Shown piece by piece: positions 24,546 to 33,134 of a stretch of 35,990 bases of DNA. Source of the DNA: Bacteroidota bacterium (GTDB lineage Bacteria > Bacteroidota > Bacteroidia > JAIBAJ01). Within the stretch, counting starts at the first letter, position 1. Every line of letters starts with the position of its first letter. A program made the position numbers and the translations under genes. Location: contig CANJNG010000027.1 of the NCBI GenBank assembly GCA_947475205.1, positions 1 through 35,990 on the forward strand, given 5' to 3'. The notes beneath the pieces were generated by a model. That model saw only the letters and a program-made list of their open reading frames with translations. It made no database searches and had not been told where the DNA came from.

Positions 24546-26765
24546 GTGAACTTTACAAAAATAGCAATCTCAGTATTGCTTATACTCTCTTATCAAATTG
24601 TATCTGCTCAAAGCAGCGATACCGATACATCCCAAAACAAAAAATACACCCTGCAAGAAGTGGTGTTTTCAGTAAACAAAACCGAAGAGGCCAAACGCAC
24701 TGTAGCCCAACAAATACAAGTAATTGATGCTAAGGAAATAGCCAACCTGCAATCGCAATCCACTGCCGACTTGGTGGCGAATAGCGGCAATGTATTCATT
24801 CAGAAAAGTCAGGCCGGTGGTGGTAGCGTTAGCATTAGGGGCTTCGAAGCAAACCGAACCTTGCTCGTAATAGACGGTGTGCGAATGAACAACCTCATCT
24901 ATAGAGCAGGACATTTACAAAACATCGTAACCACCGACAATAATTCGTTGGATAGAGTCGAAATTCTCTTTGGCCCCTCGTCCACCGTCTATGGATCCGA
25001 TGCCTTGGGTGGTGTGGTGCAGCTTTATACCAAAAAGCCAACTTTGGGGGCGGAGGGCAAAAAAGCCTTCAAAGTAAACTTCCTAAGCCGCGTCGGTAGT
25101 GTAAACAACGAATTGACAAACCACTTAGATGTAACCATTGGCGGTAGAAATTTTGCATCCCTTACTTCGCTCACTTATTCTATGTTTGGCGATGTAAAGG
25201 GAGGTGCAAACCAAAACCCGTTTTACACGGGCAAATACGGCGAACGCCCCATTTATGCCGAACGCTTCAATGGAAAAGATTCCATTGTGGCCAACAGCAA
25301 CCGCTACAAACAGGTGCAAAGCGGGTTTACACAGTATGATTTGATGCAGAAATTTCTGTATCAGCAAAATTCGCATTTGAGTCACGGACTAAACCTTCAG
25401 TTTTCTAGTTCGAGCGATATTCCACGCTACGACCGCCTCACCGACCCGGCAGGAAAAGGCTTAAAATATTCCGAATGGTACTATGGCCCCCAAACCCGCT
25501 TGCTGGCTGCTTATGATTTGAACTACAAAAATGCAGATAGTAAAATCCAAGGCGTTCATTTGGGGGTGAATTATCAAAAGATAATTGAAAGCCGCCACAC
25601 CCGCCGCTTTGGAAAAGACAACTTACAACACCGCAACGAAAATGTAGATGTAGTAGGGATGAACCTCGATTTTCAGAAAACCATCAAAAGCCACAACATT
25701 CGCTTCGGGGTGGATGCACAGTTTAATATGCTGAAATCTACCGCCAACGAGGAAAATATAGTTACGGGAGAATCAAAACCGCTCGATACTCGCTACCCCG
25801 ATGGCAACAACACCATGCTAAACACGGCCATTTATGCATCGCACACTTGGCAAATTACCGATAAACTTACCTTAGTTGATGGACTTCGGGCAGGTTTTTC
25901 ATCGCTGAGTTCTTCCTTTAAAGATACCTCGTTTTTTCATCTGCCATTTAGCAATGCCAATCAAAACAATCCCGTGTATTCGGGCAGCTTGGGGCTAATT
26001 AGCTCCCCCGCCGCCGATTGGAAGCTCTCCCTGCTCCTTTCCACCGGCTACCGTGTGCCCAATGTGGACGATTTAGCCAAGGTGTTTGAATCGGCACCCG
26101 GAGCTGTGATAGTACCTAATGCTAACCTTGCTCCCGAAAAAACCATCAACACCGAACTCGGCATTACTAAAATATTCAATGGCAGCACACGTTGGGAAAA
26201 CTCCATTTATTATACCCGATTCTTCGATGCCATTATTACGGATAAGTTCACCTATAACGGCCAGGATTCAATGCTGTACGATGGAGCCACGAGCCGCGTG
26301 TTTGCCAACCAAAACAAACGAGAGGCATATATTTACGGTATTTCTTCGAATCTAAATTCGCAGTTGAACGAGCATTTGCAGTTTACCCTAAGTCTGAACT
26401 ATACTTATGGCCGAATAAAAACAGATAGCATGGATGCCCCCCTCGACCATATTCCACCCTTTATGGCTCGCACTTCGCTAACCTACACCCACAAGAATTT
26501 CAGTTCCCAGTTTTTTATCAATTTTAATGGTTGGAAAAAACTGAAAGACTATTACCTAAATGGTGAGGATAATGAACAATACGCCACTGCCAACGGTATG
26601 CCTGCTTGGGTAACTGCCAACATCAGAGTGTCCTATAAGATATTTAAAATGGTGAGCCTGCAAGCCGGGGTCGATAATATTTTCGATACCCAATATCGCA
26701 CTTTCGCCAGTGGAATTAACTCCCCAGGCCGAAATGTGTTTGCGGCTATACGGTTTAACTATTAG
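24546..26765 (+). CDS. TonB-dependent outer-membrane receptor, hemoglobin/transferrin-receptor-like
   Basis: 739 residues. A signal peptide (MNFTKIAISVLLILSYQIVSAQ) is followed by the plug domain (about residues 35-165: EVVFSVNKTEEAKRTVAQQI, SVSIRGFEANRTLLVIDGVR, RVEILFGPSSTVYGSDALGG) and a 22-strand barrel ending in FAAIRFNY. The segment YRVPNVDDLAKVFESAPG and NLAPEKTINTELG is typical of the heme/hemoglobin receptor-like group in Bacteroidota. The substrate may be heme or another iron source, but no hmu or other iron gene is adjacent, so this is a weak inference. There is no CarboxypepD N-terminal extension as in SusC. The start is GTG; it follows a small anchored protein gene and ends before a bidirectional terminator. 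Confidence 0.92.
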   Translation: MNFTKIAISVLLILSYQIVSAQSSDTDTSQNKKYTLQEVVFSVNKTEEAKRTVAQQIQVIDAKEIANLQSQSTADLVANSGNVFIQKSQAGGGSVSIRGFEANRTLLVIDGVRMNNLIYRAGHLQNIVTTDNNSLDRVEILFGPSSTVYGSDALGGVVQLYTKKPTLGAEGKKAFKVNFLSRVGSVNNELTNHLDVTIGGRNFASLTSLTYSMFGDVKGGANQNPFYTGKYGERPIYAERFNGKDSIVANSNRYKQVQSGFTQYDLMQKFLYQQNSHLSHGLNLQFSSSSDIPRYDRLTDPAGKGLKYSEWYYGPQTRLLAAYDLNYKNADSKIQGVHLGVNYQKIIESRHTRRFGKDNLQHRNENVDVVGMNLDFQKTIKSHNIRFGVDAQFNMLKSTANEENIVTGESKPLDTRYPDGNNTMLNTAIYASHTWQITDKLTLVDGLRAGFSSLSSSFKDTSFFHLPFSNANQNNPVYSGSLGLISSPAADWKLSLLLSTGYRVPNVDDLAKVFESAPGAVIVPNANLAPEKTINTELGITKIFNGSTRWENSIYYTRFFDAIITDKFTYNGQDSMLYDGATSRVFANQNKREAYIYGISSNLNSQLNEHLQFTLSLNYTYGRIKTDSMDAPLDHIPPFMARTSLTYTHKNFSSQFFINFNGWKKLKDYYLNGEDNEQYATANGMPAWVTANIRVSYKIFKMVSLQAGVDNIFDTQYRTFASGINSPGRNVFAAIRFNY

Positions 26766-26779
26766 GATAACATTTTGAC

Positions 26780-26814
26780 AAAAGAAAAGGGAGGCATTGC
26801 CTCCCTTTTCTTTT
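26780..26814. terminator. Bidirectional intrinsic terminator between convergent genes
   Basis: A 16-bp perfect stem (26780-26795 with 26799-26814; core GGGAGGC/GCCTCCC, flanked by A-rich and T-rich arms) and a 3-base loop. A and T arms on opposite sides let it work in both directions. It lies between the TonB receptor (stop 26765) and the SprB-repeat gene (stop 26836). Confidence 0.88.
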
Positions 26815-26835
26815 AAACTCAATAAATTTTCAATC

Positions 26836-29800
26836 CTACCGTTTCACCATTATGTGTTCCACTCGTTTATCTTCACCCGAAGAAAGTTTAAGTAGATAAA
26901 GCCCTTCGCTGAAATCATTTAATGGGATAGAGAATTTTAAGAAATTGCCCGATTCAATCACTTTCTTAAATACCAATTGGCCATTAGCTGCATACATTTC
27001 GGCAGTAAGCGTTTTACCGATAAAATTTCCACCTTGTACAGATAATATATCAAAGGCAGGGTTTGGGAATATCATCAAACCATATAATGCCTCTTCATTG
27101 ACTCCACCGGCTTTGGTAAGTTCTAATCCAGGTGAACGAGCCGTACAGCCTTTAGAATCAACCACAATTACATAATATGTACCCGATGCGGAATAAGTAT
27201 AAGTAGAACTTGTTGCACCTTGTATTGGCACGTCAGGATTTCCGCTCACACCTTGCATATACCATTGGTAAGAAACAGTTCCGGTTGCACCAAGGGTAGT
27301 TGCAGTTAGTACATTCCCTGAAACAGTGGCAGCAACTGTTACCGAATCGGCAGGTTGAGAAACGTTAGCAGTTAGCGTTGTGGAACACCCAACTTGGTCG
27401 GTAATAGTGCAGGTATAAGTTCCCGCTGTAAGTCCGGTTAGATTTTGAGTTTGAAGGCTATTGCTCCAATTGAATATATAAGGAGAAGATCCTCCGGTTA
27501 CAACAGTATTAATAGCACCATCGCTTCCTTTTCGGCAAGTGGCATTGGTGGTTGTAGCGGTGGCCGTTATTCCACCAACTTGGCCAACTATTGCTGTTTG
27601 TGTTGTGGTGCAGCCTCCTATTGTGCTAACTGTAACGGTATAAGTTCCGGGAGCTAAGCCTGTGGCTGTGGAGGCCGTTCCTCCGCTTGGTGACCACGAG
27701 TAAGTATAACCCGAACCGCCTATTGGTATTACAGTGGCTGATCCATTATTGCCACTACATCCAGCGTTGGTGGTTGTTACGGTGGCGTTTAGTCCACCAT
27801 CTTGGCCTATTGTGGCTGTTTGGTTTGTAGTACAACCTCCTGTTGCATTAACTGTAACGGTGTATGTTCCGGGAGCTAAGCCTGTGGCTGTGGCAGAACT
27901 TCCGCCACTTGGCGACCAAACATAAGTATATCCCGAGCCGCCCGAAGCTACAACGGTGGCACTACCACTTCCGCCACAACTTGCGTTAATGCTGGTGATA
28001 GTGGCCGTTATTGGGGTAGAACTTGCGATACTAGCGGTAGCTGTTCCTGTGCAACCTCCAGAAGTAACAGTAACGGTATAAGTACCACCCGATAGTCCCG
28101 AAATAGCACTTGTAGTTTCACCGCCGGGAGCCCATGCATAAGTAAGCCCTGTGCCTGTAGCCACTGCCGTTGCTGTTCCATTAGCATTACCACAGGTTGT
28201 ATTGACAGAATTTACAGTTACAGGCAATGTGCCTGCTACGCCAATGGTTGCTGAGGCAGTAAAGGAACATCCACCAGTACCCGAAATGGTAACGGTATAA
28301 GAGCCAACTGCTAAATTTGATACTGCTGCAGTAGTTGCTCCACCGGGCGACCATAAATAAGTGTATCCTCCGGGGCCCGCTGTTACGGTGGCAGTAGCTG
28401 TACCATCGCCGCCCGAACAAGATGCATCGGTAGAAGTTACGTTGGCGGTGATGCCTCCGGTTTCTGCCACAGTAGCAGTATTAGTTGCTGTGCATCCACC
28501 CGCACCGGTAACGGTAACGGTATATGTGCCTCCCGAAAGGGCTGTAGCCGTAGCTCCGGTTTGATTGCCGGGTAGCCAAACATAAGTAAATCCACCCGTG
28601 CCGGCAGTTACATTTACGGTAGCTGTTCCTGTGGGGTTGCCGCATCCGGCATTGGTGCTCGATGAGGTTGTAGTAATGGCTATTGAGGATGCAATGGTAG
28701 TAGTTGCTGTTCCGGTACATCCACCCGCTCCGGTAATAGCCACAGTATAAGTTCCGGCTGCTAAATCAGATATGGATGCTGAAACTGCTCCGCCCGGCGA
28801 CCATACATAAGTATATGAACCAGGGCCTGCGGTTACGTTTACGGTGGCTGTTCCATTGTTATTTCCGCAAGTGGTGGCAGTTGAAGTAGCATTGGCTACA
28901 ATAGCCGCCGATGTTCCAACGGTTGCTGTAGCGGTTTGTGTACAATTGCCTGCTCCCGTAACGGTAACGGTATAGGTGCCAGGAGCTAAGTTTGGTGCTG
29001 TTGCCGATGTTCCTCCGCTGGGTGACCAAGAATAAGTGTAGGAACCGGGGCCTGCTGTTACATTTACGGTTGCCGAACCATTGCTTTGTCCGCAAGAGGC
29101 GTTTGTAGATGTGGCATTGGCTGCAATTCCAACTGATGTTGCAACTGTTACTGTAGCTGTTTGCGTACAATTATTTGCTCCCGTTACGGTAACGGTGTAT
29201 GTTCCGGCAGCTAGGTTTGAAACGGCTGCCGAGGTTGCTCCTCCTGGCGACCAAGCGTAAGTATATGGCCCTGTGCCCGAAACTACAGTGACGTTTACCG
29301 AACCATTGTTTTGTCCGCAAGTGGTACTAGCCGCTGTAGCATTTAAAGTTATTGCACAGGAATTAGAACAATTTTGAAGACTGGCCAATGAAGTAACCTG
29401 AACGCTACTTCCCGCAGCATCGGTAACGGTAATAGGGAATGATAATGGTGCTGGTGAAGTGGTAGCTGTTGAATACACTATATGATCAGTTGCTGCCACA
29501 CCATTACAAAAACCAGGAATACATTGTCCGAATGTACAGCCGCTGCAATCTGTGTAGGCCGAATCTCTTGCCCAAGTGTAAGGCCCTGTTCCACCACTAA
29601 CAGTGAGGGTACCGTTTGCATTTTTACATACAGTTAATACTGCACAAGGATTAACCACCACGTCAATTGAACCGCTTCCGCAGCCCAATGTGTTGGTAAT
29701 TGTATGGGTTCCAACTCCGGCAGTGGTTGGGTTAAACACTCCGGTTGAAGTATTTACTCCGGGTCCGCTCCAAGTGCCAGAGGTAACGGCCGGGGTAATG

Positions 29801-31737
29801 GCTGTAGGGGCATCTGAAAGACAGAATGGCCCGGCAGGACAAACGTTTGCATCGCAACAAGCCAAAACTATTGGGTCGCAGCCGCCCATATTGAACGATT
29901 GCACATAGCCGGTGCGAGATGTGCTAGAAGATGTTCCGGTAGAACCGCAAACAATTACATTTCCACTGTAGCTTACCGCTACATCTGATACAACAAACGA
30001 AGTAGTGGCAGATGATAACAAGTTAAGATTTGCATCATATTTTATAACAGCATTGCCCGAACCTACATATACATTGCCGCAATTATCAATATCAATACCA
30101 CTGTTTCCAACATTTGTAAGTAATGGAGTGGTTCCCGTTACAGTATTTGATACTCCTCCAGGAATTGTGGCACTGCTTATAATTGCTCCTGTAACAAGTG
30201 AACGTTTATGAACGGTAGATCCACCTTGAGTGTAAAGAAAGTTGGCGTTGGCTTTCATGGCAGGAATACCTGCATTTCCATTATCTGGCCGGAAATTTTC
30301 ACACTTATAGCTGAGTGAATAGGTGTGGGGTAATTTTGGAATTGTGCTGTTTGGGCAAACAGAAAAATTTTGGTCGAAAGAACCTAAAGTATCTAATGTC
30401 ATAAAATAATAGCGAGCGTTGAATGAAGATGTTATTGCTCTAACCTCGTCCACGTCAGTAACTGCTTGTGTTCCAAAAAATGGAATTGTAATGGTGTATG
30501 GGTGATTAAACCCCACTTTTTTGGTAGCTGTTACACTTCCGTTTGTAGTGCTAATGTCAAATATCATCCCATTTCCCCCACCCGTTAATCCACTAAGACG
30601 AGTACCTCCAACAACTAATTTAGTTTGGTCGCAGTTGAACGCAATAGTCCAATATTCATCTAAAGCCCCACCAGTTACACTCCAAACCTGTGCCCCACCA
30701 GTACCTATTTTTTGAATTGCAGCATTAGAACCATTGGTAACATAACTGTTTCCGGCTAAATCTGTAGCTAAAGTTCCCAACCAATCGCCTTGCGATGTAT
30801 CGTAAGGCGTTGTGTATGTCCATTGCAATACTCCGGTGGAATTGTATTTCATTAGCTTCATTGGGGTTCCGCCGCCAATAATATAAGCATTACCACTGCC
30901 ATCGCGTTCGCATTCCCACACCCCTGTTGGGTTTGTTAATGTTGGGGTTTGCACCCATGGGTCAATTACGAGGGTTTGTGAGTGGTCATACTCCCCAATC
31001 AAAAACGAAACTGTTTTACCATCCACAACGAATTTGGAACTTACGGTCTTCTTCTCATTGTTTTGATAGAAGGTAAGCGGGGCGTGGTCGGTAATGTTTC
31101 CAAATTTTGTTGGGATAATTATGTTTCCTTTTGAATCGGTGCTTACTTTTCTTACATCGGAATACTTCATCTTCACAACCGAAGCATCTGCTCCGGGGTG
31201 CAAAATGATGGTGTATTTGAGCCCGTCTTGGGGGTGAAAGGTGTATTCAATATCAATTTGGGGATAGATGTTTTTGTAAACAATTTTCTGAAAAGACTTG
31301 GCTTCGTTGATGTTCTTTTGGCCAAAGTTGAAGCTGTAATAGCTTGGTGTGGATTCTAATCCTTCAATAGTTGCATTGGGGTTTGAGTTTTCCCATTCCA
31401 TTTTCACAATATCAAGCATTCCTTTTAGCTCGTGTTCTAACCTTTCTTTTTCTTGATGGCTTTTATTGCTTCTTTCTATTTTTTCTCTGGCTTCGGGGGT
31501 TAATGTTGATCTTTTATTCAACATATAGGTTAAGCCATTAGCCGAGAAAAGCACCTGAATAGGCCCTGCTTCGGTGGAGAATTGCACTTCTTCCCCTCGG
31601 CGAGGAGTGGCATACTGGCCTTTGTTCTCAATAAACACTTTTTGAGTTCCGGCTCCGCCTGTCCAGTCGGCATTAATATTCCGCGATGAGGCTTGAAATG
31701 CAATGGCAAGCGTAAGTAGCGTATAAAGTTTCTTCAT
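26836..31737 (-). CDS. Giant SprB-repeat surface protein with N-terminal propeller-like region and T9SS sorting domain
   Basis: 1633 residues. After a signal peptide, VFIENKGQYA begins the DUF7948-type N-terminal domain typical of large Bacteroidota surface proteins. Residues about 280-620 look like a beta-propeller (repeating phrases such as LATDLAGNSYVTNGS and NCGNVYVGSGNAVIKYD). Residues about 796-1464 hold nine SprB-type repeats of 70-77 residues, each with two Cys and a GTYTVTVTGAGGC-like strand. The C-terminus is a type A sorting domain (MIFPNPAFDILSVQG, GLYLLKLSSGEDKRVEHIMV). In Flavobacterium, SprB is the mobile gliding adhesin; this protein shares the repeats but not the whole architecture, so adhesion is inferred. 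Its promoter box is at 31761-31768. Confidence 0.9.
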   Translation of the reverse strand: MKKLYTLLTLAIAFQASSRNINADWTGGAGTQKVFIENKGQYATPRRGEEVQFSTEAGPIQVLFSANGLTYMLNKRSTLTPEAREKIERSNKSHQEKERLEHELKGMLDIVKMEWENSNPNATIEGLESTPSYYSFNFGQKNINEAKSFQKIVYKNIYPQIDIEYTFHPQDGLKYTIILHPGADASVVKMKYSDVRKVSTDSKGNIIIPTKFGNITDHAPLTFYQNNEKKTVSSKFVVDGKTVSFLIGEYDHSQTLVIDPWVQTPTLTNPTGVWECERDGSGNAYIIGGGTPMKLMKYNSTGVLQWTYTTPYDTSQGDWLGTLATDLAGNSYVTNGSNAAIQKIGTGGAQVWSVTGGALDEYWTIAFNCDQTKLVVGGTRLSGLTGGGNGMIFDISTTNGSVTATKKVGFNHPYTITIPFFGTQAVTDVDEVRAITSSFNARYYFMTLDTLGSFDQNFSVCPNSTIPKLPHTYSLSYKCENFRPDNGNAGIPAMKANANFLYTQGGSTVHKRSLVTGAIISSATIPGGVSNTVTGTTPLLTNVGNSGIDIDNCGNVYVGSGNAVIKYDANLNLLSSATTSFVVSDVAVSYSGNVIVCGSTGTSSSTSRTGYVQSFNMGGCDPIVLACCDANVCPAGPFCLSDAPTAITPAVTSGTWSGPGVNTSTGVFNPTTAGVGTHTITNTLGCGSGSIDVVVNPCAVLTVCKNANGTLTVSGGTGPYTWARDSAYTDCSGCTFGQCIPGFCNGVAATDHIVYSTATTSPAPLSFPITVTDAAGSSVQVTSLASLQNCSNSCAITLNATAASTTCGQNNGSVNVTVVSGTGPYTYAWSPGGATSAAVSNLAAGTYTVTVTGANNCTQTATVTVATSVGIAANATSTNASCGQSNGSATVNVTAGPGSYTYSWSPSGGTSATAPNLAPGTYTVTVTGAGNCTQTATATVGTSAAIVANATSTATTCGNNNGTATVNVTAGPGSYTYVWSPGGAVSASISDLAAGTYTVAITGAGGCTGTATTTIASSIAITTTSSSTNAGCGNPTGTATVNVTAGTGGFTYVWLPGNQTGATATALSGGTYTVTVTGAGGCTATNTATVAETGGITANVTSTDASCSGGDGTATATVTAGPGGYTYLWSPGGATTAAVSNLAVGSYTVTISGTGGCSFTASATIGVAGTLPVTVNSVNTTCGNANGTATAVATGTGLTYAWAPGGETTSAISGLSGGTYTVTVTSGGCTGTATASIASSTPITATITSINASCGGSGSATVVASGGSGYTYVWSPSGGSSATATGLAPGTYTVTVNATGGCTTNQTATIGQDGGLNATVTTTNAGCSGNNGSATVIPIGGSGYTYSWSPSGGTASTATGLAPGTYTVTVSTIGGCTTTQTAIVGQVGGITATATTTNATCRKGSDGAINTVVTGGSSPYIFNWSNSLQTQNLTGLTAGTYTCTITDQVGCSTTLTANVSQPADSVTVAATVSGNVLTATTLGATGTVSYQWYMQGVSGNPDVPIQGATSSTYTYSASGTYYVIVVDSKGCTARSPGLELTKAGGVNEEALYGLMIFPNPAFDILSVQGGNFIGKTLTAEMYAANGQLVFKKVIESGNFLKFSIPLNDFSEGLYLLKLSSGEDKRVEHIMVKR
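27346..29352 (-). repeat. Nine tandem SprB-type repeats within the surface protein gene
   Basis: 2007 bp encode nine consecutive units. In coding order they have 75, 75, 75, 75, 77, 70, 73, 74 and 75 residues. Each has a Cys near residue 12, a YTYxWSPGG motif near 30-37, GTYTVTVTG near 50-58 and a second Cys near 62. Units 1-5 are most alike and share long near-identical stretches; unit 9 (SPYIFNWSNSLQTQNLTG) is the most divergent. Such similarity allows copy number change by recombination and is prone to misassembly. Confidence 0.9.
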
Positions 31738-31760
31738 TTTATAGATTTTGAATGAGGCTA

Positions 31761-31768
31761 CGAATGTA
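31761..31768 (-). promoter_or_regulatory. -7 box (TACATTCG) of the SprB-repeat gene
   Basis: Minus-strand TACATTCG, TAnnTTCG type, 23 bases before the ATG at 31737. Confidence 0.35.
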
Positions 31769-31825
31769 TAAAGAAACTTGAATTTGAATTAAGGAAATTA
31801 GGGGAGAGGCAAATAATTACAATCA

Positions 31826-31858
31826 CAAAAAAGCCCCTCCGAAATAAATCGAAGGGGC
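31826..31858 (-). terminator. Intrinsic terminator after the 321-residue unknown gene
   Basis: A stem of ten positions with one mismatch: GCCCCTCCGA (31833-31842) and TCGAAGGGGC (31849-31858), loop of 6. On the minus strand it is followed by six to seven T (31827-31832). A second hairpin (31870-31886, CCTCCCC/GGGGAGG) and a longer-range alternative pairing with 31890-31899 lie between it and the stop codon. Confidence 0.75.
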
Positions 31859-31898
31859 GGGTTTTATCTCCTCCCCTTGGGGGAGGCTGGGAGGGGCT

Positions 31899-32864
31899 TT
31901 ATTCTATCCAAAGTTTATAGGTGCAGGATGGGTCGCCATCGGTAAAGAGGATTAATGCTGGCCGCAGTGCTGCATCATAGTTTAGTTCCGCCGAGGTGAG
32001 GATGCGGGGTGTGCCGTTTATTATTTCCTGAAAGTTTAGCCCGGCAGGAAGGGCGGCGGGTGGGTTTGAGTTAAAGGTGGCAAAGCAGTGGGAGCCGCCC
32101 GCTATTTCGATTCTAAATGATGCAGAGGCTATATCTAAGCCTGCCGGAAGGCTCACTACTAAAAAGCCGGGTGTGGGCACGGTGCCTTCTTCGTCGGGGC
32201 TGCCACTATGGGTGGCGGCGTTGTCAACTATAGCTCGGGCGGCTAAATATCGGCCATGCAGGATAGGGTTAACCACTGCTAAGGGTTTCATATAGGTGTC
32301 CATATTCGACAAAACCTTGTCGGTTTTATCTTCCAACACTTTTAGTGCTTTGTTGTTAATCTTTACATCTTCAATTTTTAGTTGGGGTTTTGGTAAAAAA
32401 TCTAAGAAGTCGGCCACTTGGGCACCCAAATCGTTAACATTAGCCGCAGTAACCAAAAATCCACCAAGCGTAGTTTTAATAGGGTCGGCCACCTTGAAAA
32501 CGTCGGAACCTATGGTAAATAGCAACGAATCTCTGAATTTTGAGATTTCGGTTTTATTGAAATCATATTTTTCTTTTAATGTTTGTTTGCCTTGGCTTTG
32601 ATAGAGCGATGCAAGGCCGTTTCCCACCAAATAAATGCTAGTTTCTAACAGTGCTCTTACGTCCTTTTTATCAACTGCAATGCCGGTGTTGTCGGCGGTG
32701 GTGATTCCAAGCGTGTCGTTTATTTGATCCATCAAGGCATCGAAAGCATCACGCTCGGCGTTCATGGTGCTTATTGCATTGATGATAGCCCAATTATCAA
32801 CATCGTGCAAAAAGCTTCCCGACTTAATATACATGGAGTATTTGTTTTCAAATCTGGTTTCCAT
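31899..32864 (-). CDS. Unrecognised 321-residue protein without signal peptide
   Basis: I do not recognise this protein. The N-terminus (METRFENKYSMYIKSGSFLH) has no signal sequence or membrane segment. Residues about 20-200 look helical and polar, with KTTLGGFLVTAANVNDLGAQ and DKTDKVLSNMDTYMKPL. A short low-complexity hinge (HSGSPDEEGTVPTPG) leads to a C-terminal part that looks beta-rich (FLVVSLPAGLDIASASFRIE through ALILFTDGDPSCTYKLWIE), perhaps an independent small domain. It has its own terminator and lies between the SprB-repeat gene and the 21-bp repeat array. The family may be restricted to Bacteroidota. The coding assignment is supported by length and ordinary codon use. Confidence 0.7.
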   Translation of the reverse strand: METRFENKYSMYIKSGSFLHDVDNWAIINAISTMNAERDAFDALMDQINDTLGITTADNTGIAVDKKDVRALLETSIYLVGNGLASLYQSQGKQTLKEKYDFNKTEISKFRDSLLFTIGSDVFKVADPIKTTLGGFLVTAANVNDLGAQVADFLDFLPKPQLKIEDVKINNKALKVLEDKTDKVLSNMDTYMKPLAVVNPILHGRYLAARAIVDNAATHSGSPDEEGTVPTPGFLVVSLPAGLDIASASFRIEIAGGSHCFATFNSNPPAALPAGLNFQEIINGTPRILTSAELNYDAALRPALILFTDGDPSCTYKLWIE

Positions 32865-33134
32865 ATTTAATATTTTAATTGATTAAGGCTGCTAAAATAG
32901 AAAGTTTAGAAATACAAATGAACGATTAATGGAAAATATTTAATTTTCAAAATAAATGGTCAACTGGGTATTGCTTAACTAAGTGAACGATTATTTTCCC
33001 AAAAGCCAATAAACATGCGTAGGTACTAAGCAATACATATTCCTTATTATAAAGACTCGCCCTATTACGGATTTAAACCTAACCATAATTTCGGCGTTTT
33101 TTTCTGCAAATTTTGACTACAATGGCTAAAATGA
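32865..33134. other. AT-rich divergent intergenic region
   Basis: About 270 AT-rich bases between the unknown minus-strand gene and the 21-bp array. TGAACGATTA occurs twice (32919-32928 and 32984-32993). No gene, RNA or strong hairpin is visible. It should contain the promoter of the minus-strand gene, though I find no clean TAnnTTTG box. Confidence 0.45.

Noticed and set aside
24546-26765. SusC-type glycan receptor of a polysaccharide utilisation locus
   Set aside because: There is no CarboxypepD-like N-terminal extension, no SusD partner and no glycoside hydrolase nearby.
27445-30715. Several plus-strand and alternate-frame minus reading frames within the SprB-repeat gene
   Set aside because: They are shadows produced by the Gly/Thr/Ser-rich repeat codons and have no domain or promoter of their own.
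32919-32993. Direct repeat TGAACGATTA as an operator pair
   Set aside because: A 10-bp repeat 65 bases apart in AT-rich DNA can occur by chance; there is no further support.
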